Source of the DNA: Sambucus nigra
Taxonomy: Eukaryota; Streptophyta; Magnoliopsida; Dipsacales; Adoxaceae
DNA length: 64,000 bases
Direction of reading: 5' to 3'
Assembly (NCBI GenBank): GCA_949130495.1
Contig: OX422211.1
Location: 337,843,504-337,907,503, forward strand
A program made the position numbers and the translations under genes. Of the stretch, positions 1-12,194 are shown piece after piece (the first letter of the stretch is position 1; each line of letters starts with the position of its first letter). The notes under the pieces are model-generated. The model searched no databases, was not told where the DNA came from, and worked only from the letters and a program-made list of their open reading frames with translations.

Positions 1-401
1 AAAGTGGGTGAATCTAAATTTTCACCAACGTATACTATGGCAGTACTTAGAGAAATTATTTCACCTTAGCGGTTATCACAGTGTCAACTACTTGAACAAT
101 AATAGTGGTGACTTCTACTGCGGTCACCGTTCGCAGAATACTCTATGGCTTTGGTTGGGCCGCTCCTTCTATAGTCCTCCAAATGACCTTCACTGGACAT
201 CCTATATTGTTCGGTATATGAAACCCAATCGAACTCATATATGATTCTCATCAACTATACTCAATAGTAGGAGAACGTAAGTTCCATTATGAATCAACAA
301 TCCTAAGCATATGGTTTATATCACAGAAAAGTAAAGTTGAAAATGTAATAAGATGCATAGATCATATAGGACACTAGAGCCTGCTACTTTGATAGCATAT
401 G
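1..401 (-). mobile_element. El-1 internal 5' leader, cut by the window edge
   Basis: This lies just inside the 5' LTR of a minus-strand element. At 380-401 the minus strand reads a decayed form of the usual plant primer-binding region (a TGGTATCAGAGC-like stretch, then a run like 'agcaggctctagtg'), so the DNA to the left should be leader or early gag. No convincing protein can be read on either strand, and the 78-residue plus-strand frame at 8-244 has no recognisable motif. The rest of the element is outside the window. Confidence 0.5.
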
Positions 402-1318
402 TGATACCCCACCTATTTTAATCACAGGCGATTAGTACTTTACTTAAATAAACAAGGATCCCATTTGGTTTATTCTTAGCATCACTGTCAAAAACTTTTT
501 AAATAACTAACCACCTAAGTTAAATAAGCTAATGCTAAATTTTATCTTTTTATTAAACAATAACACTTACAACAATTAGTGAAACAAAAATAATGTAAGA
601 AATTCACATAATAACTAAAGTCTAGAACATCACATGATTAAATAAATCAATTCCGAATAAACCTAGGCTCCGAATTCAACATCCAAATCATAAATATAAC
701 TAAAATGGAATAAATCTAAATACAAAGTTTGATACTGAAATGGATCAATCCAACGACAAATCTCAATCTAATGGGCAACATGCCCAACTAAAATAACTAA
801 ATATGAGTCCTAGACTAGGAAAGAAATGACCGAAGTGTCTACTCAAGTCCTGCATGCCTCCACAAGCACTGCAACTACGCATCCTTATAGTGAATCATCA
901 TGTCTGGAGTCCTTGTGGCTAGACAACTAAAAGGTTTTGAAAATAGATTTGATACGGATCAAGGCCCAAAACATTTGAAAAATATTTTAAAGTATTTAAA
1001 ATGAAGTAAGAGAAATTATTATATACATGTTAGCTTCACGTGCACTACCTTGAGTTCTTCACTCCTCAGCTATAGTGCACACCTAATGTCTCCTATTAAC
1101 ACACCTAGTTATATTACCCAACCTAACTAGTTAGAAGAAGCATATTTCTATTCAATAATACTCTCAGTCCACCCGTATAACCCCTATAATATGCTACCGT
1201 CAAAACATAATCATTAGCCGAATAATATTGCCGAACAATTATTTAAGTTTCTCTTACTTAGGCTACTTTTAGATATGCACTATCTATATTTTCTACTACC
1301 AAACAAGAGTAGAAAAAA

Positions 1319-1430
<112 letters not shown>

Positions 1431-2253
1431 CATTAGCTATATATACAAGTCCTGCATCTCAGGGATGAGAACCGCAATGCATGCATACTCCGCTATTAAG
1501 TCCATGTACTTAACGTACGAAATCAAGGACTACCGGTTCGGAAAGGAACCTCGAATCATAAATCAATAAGAACATAATGGAGGCAAACATAGTCCTAAGC
1601 CTTTGAGATATGCATATACCTAACGCACCCAAATTACCAGTCACACTATAATACATTCAAATAGTGGTAATCCTTAAGTTTTGTGTTCTGAGGCACACAT
1701 TCAGACCTTGCTAGCATTGCCAGAGTGGGATCACCCACTACGTGTGACCTCCCGTGATACTAGGCAACATATGTATGCTTATACACATAAGAATCATACA
1801 TAATAGGCATTCACATAACCCATATATATTTATATAGTACGTCCCATATATATACCAATTAATCAACGTACTATTATTTCACACTTTTTTTTATTCCCTT
1901 TATTATGAATATCACTCTCTATTTGAAGAGTTCTAATCATATTTTTTTTTATAGTTTCAGTAGTTAATATCACATTATTATACTAATACAAATTATAAGT
2001 TCATCTCAATTCTTTACGTATCCTCATTTGATTCAAGTACGCAAATACGTTCAATAAATTACGATAGGTTCTAGTCTATAATTTCAACTCATTGACTATC
2101 CTTATACCTCAATTATATACTACTGGTATTACATTAATTTTCATAATCCCAAACTGTTGAAGTTATGGTTCCAATAATTTACTTAATGTTTTACACCTAA
2201 GCTAACAACATTTCCATTTTCTAAGCAACCGAATCGGGTCATAAATTTTCTGG

Positions 2254-2460
2254 CAGATTAAATACCCTGTAGTAAATTATGATTTCTTCCTCTAATGAAG
2301 TCCAAATGACCTCATTCAAAGATCATTGGAAATATAGGACCTAGAAAATTTCATATATCTATGACCCCAATCTAATTCTAAGTCCAATTAAAATGGCATA
2401 CGTTTAAAGTAACATAAAAAATATGGGCAAATTGATATGCTGATAGATTAGACACCCTAT
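2254..2460. repeat. First unit of a ~185 bp tandem duplication in the El-1 LTR
   Basis: The stretch starting with 'cagattaaataccctgtag' recurs beyond El-2: 2442-2460 plus 17874 to about 18035 repeat the same order of words (agtaaa, tccaaatga, ttcaaagat, tctaattctaag, aattaaaatg, aaagtaac). The two units differ by scattered substitutions. El-2 lies near the start of the second unit. Confidence 0.7.
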
Positions 2461-4627
<2,167 letters not shown>

Positions 4628-4631
4628 TAGG

Positions 4632-4644
4632 TGGTATCAGAGCA
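4632..4644 (+). other. El-2 primer-binding site (tRNA-iMet type)
   Basis: TGGTATCAGAGCA lies four bases after the LTR end and matches the complement of the plant initiator-Met tRNA 3' end used by many plant LTR retrotransposons. Confidence 0.85.
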
Positions 4645-4817
4645 TCAGATTCTAGTGACCTTAGGATCTGTTCGACTTATTATGTTTTCTGCTTAACGTC
4701 CTTGATTTAGAGCCCTAATATTAGGAATGTTGTATTCGTCCTTACGTATTGGAAATTCGTAATTATGCGATTTAATTATATGAATGTTAAGATCATACGA
4801 TCCATTCCAATTTTCAG

Positions 4818-5560
4818 ATGGCACGATAAGAAGAGAAAGCTAACACTATTGGGGGAGTCAATGAGCAAGGTCAGCTGATACCTCAGGTACTCCCGGAGAT
4901 AGTATCAATCGCTGAAATAGCAAGTATTGTGGCACAAGCAGTTACCACTATAGTCGTATAGTACCAAGATCGCAGTATGCAGCTTATAGGAGGAAAAAGA
5001 ACAAGAGAAGATAGTCAATATGGCACGACTAAGGTTAGAAATTTCAGGAAGGCCCCAATATCACTGTAAAAAATTTCCTCAGGGTCGTAAAGACCACAAA
5101 GGTAATAGAAATCCCATGAATATCCAAAAGAATAAGGGCCAACATAGTTAGGAACAAAATGTTGTCTTAAGAAGGTGTTTCAAATGAGGAAAAGATGACC
5201 ATAAATGTCAAACTTGTCCGAATCAGGCTGAAGAGAAATCCCGACCAGACCAACTAGGACAGCAAGGACTTTTAGGACTCTACTACAAGTGAGTACATCC
5301 GGGTCACAAGTAAAGAGACTATCCTCAAAATGATATTGTTTTTCATCAGGATGCTCAGCTGGGCCAGAAGGGCCAAGGAAGAAGTGGAACTAAGCAATAG
5401 GGCCAAAATTAATAGAGTCGTAATGTAGCACAGTTTGTTGGTGAATGCTTTAATTGTGGAAGGATGGGTCATAGGAGATAGGATTGTCTAGATGAGGGCA
5501 AGATACCTCAGAAGCAGGGGCAGATAAAATATGGATGTGTGTACAACGTCCAACAAGAGG
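4818..5560 (+). pseudogene. El-2 gag remnant
   Basis: Broken Gag of a Ty3/gypsy element. The ATG at 4818 opens a frame that hits a stop three codons later. Beyond it the reading 'IVSIAEIASIVAQAVT' resembles the N-terminal part of the El-9 Gag (IVAQAVTAAV), which is typical of gypsy Gag proteins of this type. A CCHC knuckle is legible at 5446-5487 (C-F-N-C-G-R-M-G-H-R-R-stop-D-C), so all four zinc ligands survive although a TAG has arisen between the His and the last Cys. An earlier, more damaged knuckle-like stretch lies near 5175-5220. Capsid and RNA-binding roles are family knowledge; this copy cannot make the protein. Confidence 0.7.
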
Positions 5561-5639
5561 TCGTTCAATAGTCATCATCTGCCATTGAGGGTATGTTCTC
5601 TATTTCTGGGGTTATGGTATATATTTTTTTAATACGAGG

Positions 5640-5995
5640 GATTCACATTCATTCATAGCCGCTTGAATTACACGGGCCATGGGATATTTTTAGTCACGGA
5701 AAATAAGATGATTACATGTGTAGACTCATCGCAAGCTAATGGGTCATTGACATTCTTTTATGACGGGGAATAGGGATAGAGAGTGGGAGACTTATTTTAC
5801 TTACCGATATGCTTGTATTCGATATGTTAGAGTGGGAGGAGATTATTGGTATGGATTGGCTTGTTGCGTATAGGGCCATGATAGATAGTTTTAGTAAGTG
5901 TATTATTCTGCTATACCGGGTCGGGAGATGTTTCAGGTGGCGATACCCCGTCCGAGGGAAATACCGCCCACCCATTTATATTATATAGGGGAGGA
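5640..5995 (+). pseudogene. El-2 aspartic protease remnant
   Basis: The reading around 5810-5890 gives 'LVFDMLEWEEIIGMDWLVAYRAMID', split over short open stretches. The IIGMDWL..YRA.ID pattern is the C-terminal part of the retropepsin-like protease of Ty3/gypsy elements, where I(I/L)GMDWL follows the catalytic domain. The catalytic DT/SG motif itself could not be found cleanly upstream. The protease would mature Gag-Pol in the virus-like particle. The stretch has stops and shifts and is not functional. It sits between the zinc knuckle and the RT region, as expected. Confidence 0.62.
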
Positions 5996-8190
5996 AACCT
6001 TTAAGGAGACAATGATTACCATTGATTCGATTCCCATAATTCACAAATTTTTCGATGTGTTCCAAAAGAAGTGAGCCAGGATGGTTAGAGAATCTGGCCG
6101 AAGAGAAAAACCAAACATTACGGTGTTAGAAAACACCACATGTGAGTATACCCAATAGGAAAATCATTTAGATAATTTTGATTAAGTAACTTCCTACAAA
6201 ATAATGAAGAAGTCAATCAGGGCTGTAGAGGCCAATAATAGTTCTGAAAGGCCCGCATAGCCAAAGGAACAATGGGAGCTAAGACTGCCAGTACGAGGGA
6301 AGGACTTTCCAAAATGGTCAGTGGGACCTTTGACGGGAAACGACTCAGAAAGTGTACCTATGTGTAGAGAGTGGGACCACCAGTGTTGAAAGTTTTCATG
6401 TTGAGAAGTACACCTGATAAGATTTGAAAATAGTAAACTATGCCAGTTAGAAACAATAACTGGAGGAGTGAGATTTTTAGAGTAGGAAATTGGGACTAGA
6501 GGATTGAACACAATAAGTTATAACCCGAGAGCGGTGGGTTTAGGCAGGACCAGTGGATTCCTCGGTAATAATAGCATATAAATAAAATCCTTAGGCTCAT
6601 TGGTGCCCATGATGAAATAGGGTGACTAGTAAGCCATAATTGAGGTCTCGAGATATAGGCCAATGTTTCAATAATGGGTGTATAAACCGCAAAAAAGAAT
6701 AAATTTTTCCATAGCGAGAAGGGGGAAACTATGGGGTGAAATACTAGATGTATTAAGATTGCAGATACTCATGGGTCGTGTTGGAAACTACATATTGGGA
6801 TACTACGATCAGGAAAGCCTGATGAAGTTTTGTTTCATCCATGTGGGGAAAAGGATTAGGTCAAGTGACATGGGTGTATCACAATACATATATGAATTGT
6901 TAACACTAAAGTTCACGTGCGAGTCGAGTTTAATGGATACATTAATTTTGGACAATATGGTTATAAGTGTATTGATCATGGGTAACAGGATTTTAGATAT
7001 CACCCGTGAGCAAGCCGGGTGGGCACTAAAGGCATGTGTTATTCTCAATTTTTTTTACTACTGCATTGAGTTAGTAAAGTAGAGCTTATTATGGTAATGT
7101 GTAGTGATAATTATCGAATGTTTGAACGATACTAGATTGAGTGATACTGAGTGATAGATTATCGCGTTGGGTACTCTGGGGGAGTAATATTATTTTGGTA
7201 AGGTTTATATATGACAACTTCATGATATCGTAAACTTTAGTGAGTTTGTTGTCTCATTAAATATGATCAGGTTCGTAGTTATTTAATTACTGATATGACT
7301 CAGGATACATCGTGTTCTTTATAAGGCAGCGAAATATAGCTCGTCATACATATAGCGCCAAAAACTTGGGATAGTGGGAGCGCCACGTTTCATGTTATTA
7401 TTAAGGACATTCGTAGATTAGTATGTCAATATACGAAGATTGTGAAAAGGTATATATATGGACTAAGGACCTTACGGACCTCGACCACCAACAATGGTAG
7501 GTAGTAGTGTATCGGGTGGGTTCTTTATCTGGATTTCGCTTTACGAGACACCCCACACATGAAACTAATGAACGTCGGGAGTTGGAGAGAAGTTTGGATG
7601 ATAGTACATGGGATTTGTACCTTCGTAATTGTACATATGTGAGTATAATTGAGGGTTGATAATTCCACCATAATGTGAGAATATATTTTATTTTTGCAAA
7701 AATGCGCAACGCATAGAGTGTATGGGCGCCCTAGGTAATTGAATCTTAATTTTGTTTTCATTCGAAACGTATGGGATAAGGTAAATGAATATAGAAGTGG
7801 AGATATCAAGAATTGGTTGTACGCTCACAAGAATAGCATTATATTAGACAACAGATTTTGATTGTCAGCTGAATTCAACAACATTTAGCCAGGGGATTTG
7901 AAGTTTATTCCATAAGAGTTGTTAGAGGCTTACGTTTCATGAGAAACTGATTATTAGAGCGGAGGAAGGACCTGTGATACGCGGTGAGGCCAAGTCACGT
8001 GGATTATGGTTAGAGGTACATTTGAGAGAATATAAGACGTATCATGTTATAGATGATAGTGGTGATAGGATTTAAGGAAGAGAAATATTGATAAATTCGT
8101 TTTGCAATGGGTCACCTATCTGTTGGAAAAGGGTGGATCATCCGAAACCAGTAGGGGTTTCTTAAACCGATAGGGATTCCTAAGCAGTAA
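5996..8190 (+). pseudogene. El-2 RT/RNase H region, heavily decayed
   Basis: By position between protease and integrase this should encode reverse transcriptase and RNase H. The start resembles the linker before gypsy RT (a phrase like 'IHKFFDVF' at about 6035-6060). No YxDD box or RNase H signature could be read in any frame, and the stretch is full of stops and probably contains deletions: about 2.2 kb is left to hold RT, RNase H and the integrase N-terminus. Several 80-130 residue open frames on both strands here are chance frames without family motifs. Confidence 0.45.
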
Positions 8191-8640
8191 GGGGAAAGTA
8201 TTCCCCAGGATTTTATCGCGAAAAGGGTTACGATCCTATATGGGTGATATAGATCGGATGACCAAAGTAGTTCACGTTATATCAATTAACACTGGTCATA
8301 CTACGGGACAGTATGTGTAGACCTTTATAATCAAGATAGTGAGGTTATATAGTGTACCACTTGATACCATGTCCGAATGGGACACAGTTGTGAATGAGTA
8401 CGACCTACCATCCTTAGAAAAATGGGTAGAATAAGCGGACTAGTTAGATGTTGGAGAATAAATTACACGTGTACCCTTGAATCTCAGGGAAGGACAAGAT
8501 AAGTCCCTTCCACTAGTGGAGTTTGTTTATAATAACTCATATAAGCCCAGTTTTGGGCATTGTACAAGTTGAGGTAGGGAACAATAAGTCTTATTGTTCT
8601 CTTGCTTATTAGTTAAAGGTGGGGGACTAGGTGTTATTGC
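8191..8640 (+). pseudogene. El-2 integrase core remnant
   Basis: Three pieces of the gypsy integrase catalytic core can be read in order. About 8247-8310 gives 'DIDRMTKVVHVISINTGHT', matching the usual VDRLTKSAHFIP region. About 8325-8395 gives 'FIIKIVRLYSVPLD' then 'SEWD', where active elements have SDRD around the second catalytic Asp. About 8510-8565 gives 'LPLVEFVYNNSYKPSFGH', matching LPLVEFAYNNSYH.S. The third catalytic Glu region is damaged. Integrase would join cDNA to chromosomal DNA; this copy is dead. Confidence 0.72.
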
Positions 8641-9028
8641 GAAGATTGGAGATGAGTTAATACTTATACTATATTATATGTGCAAAAATATATAATGTGC
8701 AAATAACCTACATGTGTGATATCGTTGCGAGACGAGATTGAATATATCTAAAGAATTATTAATCTACTAAGGTGAAAATAGTAGAAGTGTAGATAGTGAA
8801 TATTTAAACTTAAACAGTAAGACTTAGGAAAGCACCTACGTGATAGGGTAACTTGGGGTTTTAGATGAACACATGTGGGGTGTTCATTATTAAGGGTGTT
8901 CAATAGCGTACTATATGGATGGTACGAAGTAGTCTTCTTGGGTGCGCAATGATGCGATGCGCAACATATATAGAGCATTATTTCTACCTGGTATACTTTT
9001 GCCAAATCTCGGGACGAAATTTCATTGT
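8641..9028 (+). other. El-2 3' end of pol and untranslated tail
   Basis: No domain is readable. The last bases before the polypurine tract (about 9003-9028, 'aatctcgggacgaaatttc') are the wording commonly seen just upstream of the polypurine tract in plant Ty3/gypsy elements, and a similar phrase appears on the minus strand at the same place in El-9. Confidence 0.55.
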
Positions 9029-9041
9029 AAGGGGGGAAGTA
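9029..9041 (+). other. El-2 polypurine tract
   Basis: A run of six G within 'aaggggggaag' directly precedes the 3' LTR, as expected for the plus-strand DNA primer. Confidence 0.85.
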
Positions 9042-9900
9042 TGTAACACCCCGTATTTTTATTGTGTTAAATAATTATGAGATTTATTATTGTTGAATTA
9101 ATTAAATTAAAAGGTGATTAATTAATTGGTTAAATAATTAATTCAGATTAAAATAAATATTAACTAGCGAGCCAAGGGTTAATTCGGATTAAAATAAATA
9201 TTAACTAACGTGCTAAGGGTTAATACTTATTGTTGAGAATTACAGAATAATACTGTGTGAATACATAATATGGAATTATGAAATTTTATAAATTGTCAAA
9301 GGGTGAAATACGACAGTTTGGTATTTTAGTCGAGACGCACGTGTGAATCGTGTTGGGACTAATTGAATGGAATAAAAAGATAATTAATTTTTTAGTAACT
9401 CGTATGGTCATTTAGAGTGCGCCATTGAGCCTAAAAGGGTCAAGATAGTCAGAAAACTCTACTCGGTTGTTCTATTTGGACTTCAGGATGTTTTTAGGCC
9501 TAACCGGCACCCCGTAGGGGTATTTTTGTACTTTATAATTTTGGGGTAATAATATGGACGAAATTTGGGAAATAAAATATGGATGCACGAGGATTAGATA
9601 CGAGTTATCAGTTATAAAGCTACGAGAGACGAAAGAGAGAGGCATAGAGAAAGGTAGAAGAAGCCATTGGTGTTTTTTGTGTCTAACTTATGAACACACA
9701 CCAAATATTATACCAAAGTGTAGATCGCGAGATGAGGAATGCACCCATACCTATATCAACAGCGGATCAGACCGTCAAAATTAAGGTAAGTGTTTAATTC
9801 TTGCAATTTATAGCAACAAGCATGTATATATTAGTGTATGTGTATTATATTCACTATTTGATGCATAAGTTTTGATGAAATTGGAGGTTTAATGGCATTT

Positions 9901-10574
9901 ATTAAAATCTGGAGATTAAAGGAGGATGAATCCCTCATGTAGATTGTTTAGAAATCCCAAATTGATGATTATTGAGCATGGAGGAAATTGAAATTGATGT
10001 TCTTGTATGGAAAAATGATGAACTAGGGTTTTGAATTGTTAAATTAGGGACTTTGGATTTTATAACTGATTTATGATGAATTAATGGTTCAAAATTAAGA
10101 GAAATCATTTATACATGTTAGAAAATTAATTAGGATTGTTGTTTTGGTGTTGGGGTTAATAAATTTAGAGGTTTTTGGACTAAAATTTTGAGGAAGACGA
10201 AGTATGACTAGTAAAACGTAACAGGTCTGGCCAAACCAGAAAAAGACTTCATCTCGTTCAAACGAGATGGAGTTTCGTTAGAACAAAGAGTTAAAGTCGT
10301 TCAAATGACCTGCTAACTCGTTCGAATGACGGGTCCCTGAAAATCCCAGAAATTCCCATTTTTCCCCAAATCATGTTACAGAGTTAATTGGGTTAGGAAA
10401 ACTGCCATTTACTGATATTAGCTTAGTGCAGAATTATTTGGGAAGCATTCCTAGGATAATACCTTAGGTATTGAATTGTTGAATTAACCTTGGAAATTTT
10501 GAAAGAGTAAATAATCGAGTTAATAGCATAAGTAGTAAAGAGGAGTATACTACGTGTGGAAAGATAAATATGGG
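9901..10574 (+). other. Segment present only in the El-2 3' LTR (left part)
   Basis: This stretch, continued at 16431-16584 after El-3, replaces about 37 bp of the 5' LTR (3267-3305). It carries near-palindromes of the CTCGTTCGAACGAG type at 10253-10266, about 10296-10310 and 10317-10330, the same motif family found in the El-5 and El-8 LTRs. Either it is ancestral LTR promoter DNA deleted from the 5' copy, or it was gained by the 3' copy. Confidence 0.6.
10570..10574. repeat. El-3 target site duplication, left copy
   Basis: ATGGG directly before the El-3 5' LTR. The identical word follows the 3' LTR at 16426-16430. Confidence 0.93.
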
Positions 10575-12077
10575 TGATACGATGCAAATATTGCGTATTT
10601 TATCCCTCGAACCTATGCATTTTAGGCCCCTCGGGTGCCTTAATCTCTATATTTAAGCCCGTTAATAAGAAAATCTTAGTTTATATTGTTAACATGCTAT
10701 ATGAGGTATATTTGGACTTTATAGGTATTTATGTACTAAGTATGAAGTTCGGATGCATTTCGCTCAAGTTCCTTACACAGTCACACGTTCAAGGATAATT
10801 CGGTCAATTCACAGCTTGGGCACCTGCCCTAACGCCCTAACATCTGCATGAAAGTTGTAGCCCTCCTTGCAAGCTTTGCGTGGTCGTGAATGGTGCGCGA
10901 ATTCAAGTCTGTATGAAGAAGTTACGGTGATTTTAGCGGAAGGGAAAAACAAACCAACTAAAACAGGAGGAATTGGTGCAGACCTGTAGCCATCGATCGA
11001 TCGATCGATCCTTCAGTTTTTACCCTCGAGCTGAGACAGTAGGCTATGATTCTTACCATCGATCGATCGATCATTTTGATCGATCGATCGTTCCCCTGTT
11101 TCTAGCTGATATTTTCCCTTTTCTTTTCTAATTTATTTCAACTTACTATAAATACCAATTTTGTTGTAAATATCAGATTAAATTCGTTTTTAGGTTACTT
11201 TAGCTTAGGGTTTTTGTTATTGAAGAGTTCTTCTTCATTTATTCTTGGATTGACACCCTTTTTGGTTTCTAAGTTGATTATTCATTCACCCTCTACATTA
11301 ATATACTGTGTATTTACTTAATTCTTTCTTTGTAGTTAATTTACATGCTTTCATAATTAGGTTTACATGCTTTCTTTCCTTGATTTCTATGTAGCTTTAT
11401 TGCGTTTATTTACCGCTTTCATTTATCGCATTTTTACAATGCTTTCTAGCTAATTTACTCTAGGTTGTGTCGGATTGAACTCATTTCGGGATGACAAGTT
11501 TCTTTGCTTTGGTGATGGAGTTTACGGGTCTATTTCGGGTGAGTTGTCCTAGTTATTGCGCCTAGGAGATTTGACGAGGCATATCATGTATGTTCCATCC
11601 TTACGACCTTGCATGCGTAATTTCTGGGGTATTTGTTGATGCCAAAATTGTATTAGGATTTTATACGAATTTAGGGGTGTGACAACCCTTGGTTCAATTA
11701 ACTGTCGAAATGAGTCACATTTGTATTAACTCGTCGATCCATGTAACCATTTTATACTAATTAACTCGGGTGAGGAATATTCAACGCAACCTATAGTTTT
11801 TACTCGCTTTTTTAATCTAGTTTCAATACACTTGCCTAGATTAATCATTTCCCTTTTCCCATCTTTTCCTTTTTGTTCATTTTTATCTTTTACACTTTTA
11901 TTTAGGAATATTAAATCCCATAAATTCTAGTAACTCATCTCTGTGGACTTTCGATACCCTACTTACCACTACACTTGTATCACAAGTGCAGTCATAATTT
12001 ATGTGGTTTGTATTGAGGAGGTGAAACAAAAACAACGATTAACTTGTTGACAGCGCGCTACTTTTCACCCTCGATCA
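10575..12077 (+). repeat. El-3 5' LTR
   Basis: TGATACGATGC... to ...CCTCGATCA, 1503 bp. It contains an ATCG palindrome cluster (10991-11090) and a TATA box 57 bp beyond it. Confidence 0.92.
10991..11154 (+). promoter_or_regulatory. El-3 5' LTR promoter: ATCGATCG cluster and TATA box
   Basis: Three runs of the self-complementary tetramer ATCG (10991-11010, about 11057-11072 and 11079-11090) are followed by TATAAATA at 11147-11154. The 3' LTR keeps the arrangement at 15326-15503. The TATA box and spacing suggest a U3 promoter; protein binding to the palindromes is inference. Confidence 0.6.
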
Positions 12078-12080
12078 AAA

Positions 12081-12098
12081 TGGCGCCGTTGCCGGGGA
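12081..12098 (+). other. El-3 primer-binding site (Athila type)
   Basis: TGGCGCCGTTGCCGGGGA begins three bases after the 5' LTR end. A second copy with two mismatches lies at 12176-12194. Confidence 0.9.
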
Positions 12099-12175
12099 TG
12101 AGTTTGTTTTAGACTTTATGTGAGTATTGCAATTCGTTTTGAACTTTGGATCAAAATGAGGACTTTGGATCAAAA

Positions 12176-12194
12176 TGGCGCCATTGTCGGGGAT
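12176..12194 (+). repeat. Duplicated primer-binding-site region of El-3
   Basis: TGGCGCCATTGTCGGGGAT, with flanking wording (gatcaaaatggcgcc before, gatgagtttgttt after), repeats the PBS region 95 bp downstream. The stretch about 12072-12170 is therefore a tandem duplication that includes the PBS. Confidence 0.8.

Noticed and set aside
6194..6511. 105-codon minus-strand frame and the 134-codon plus frame at 6678-7082
   Set aside because: Chance frames in the decayed El-2 pol region; no family motif.
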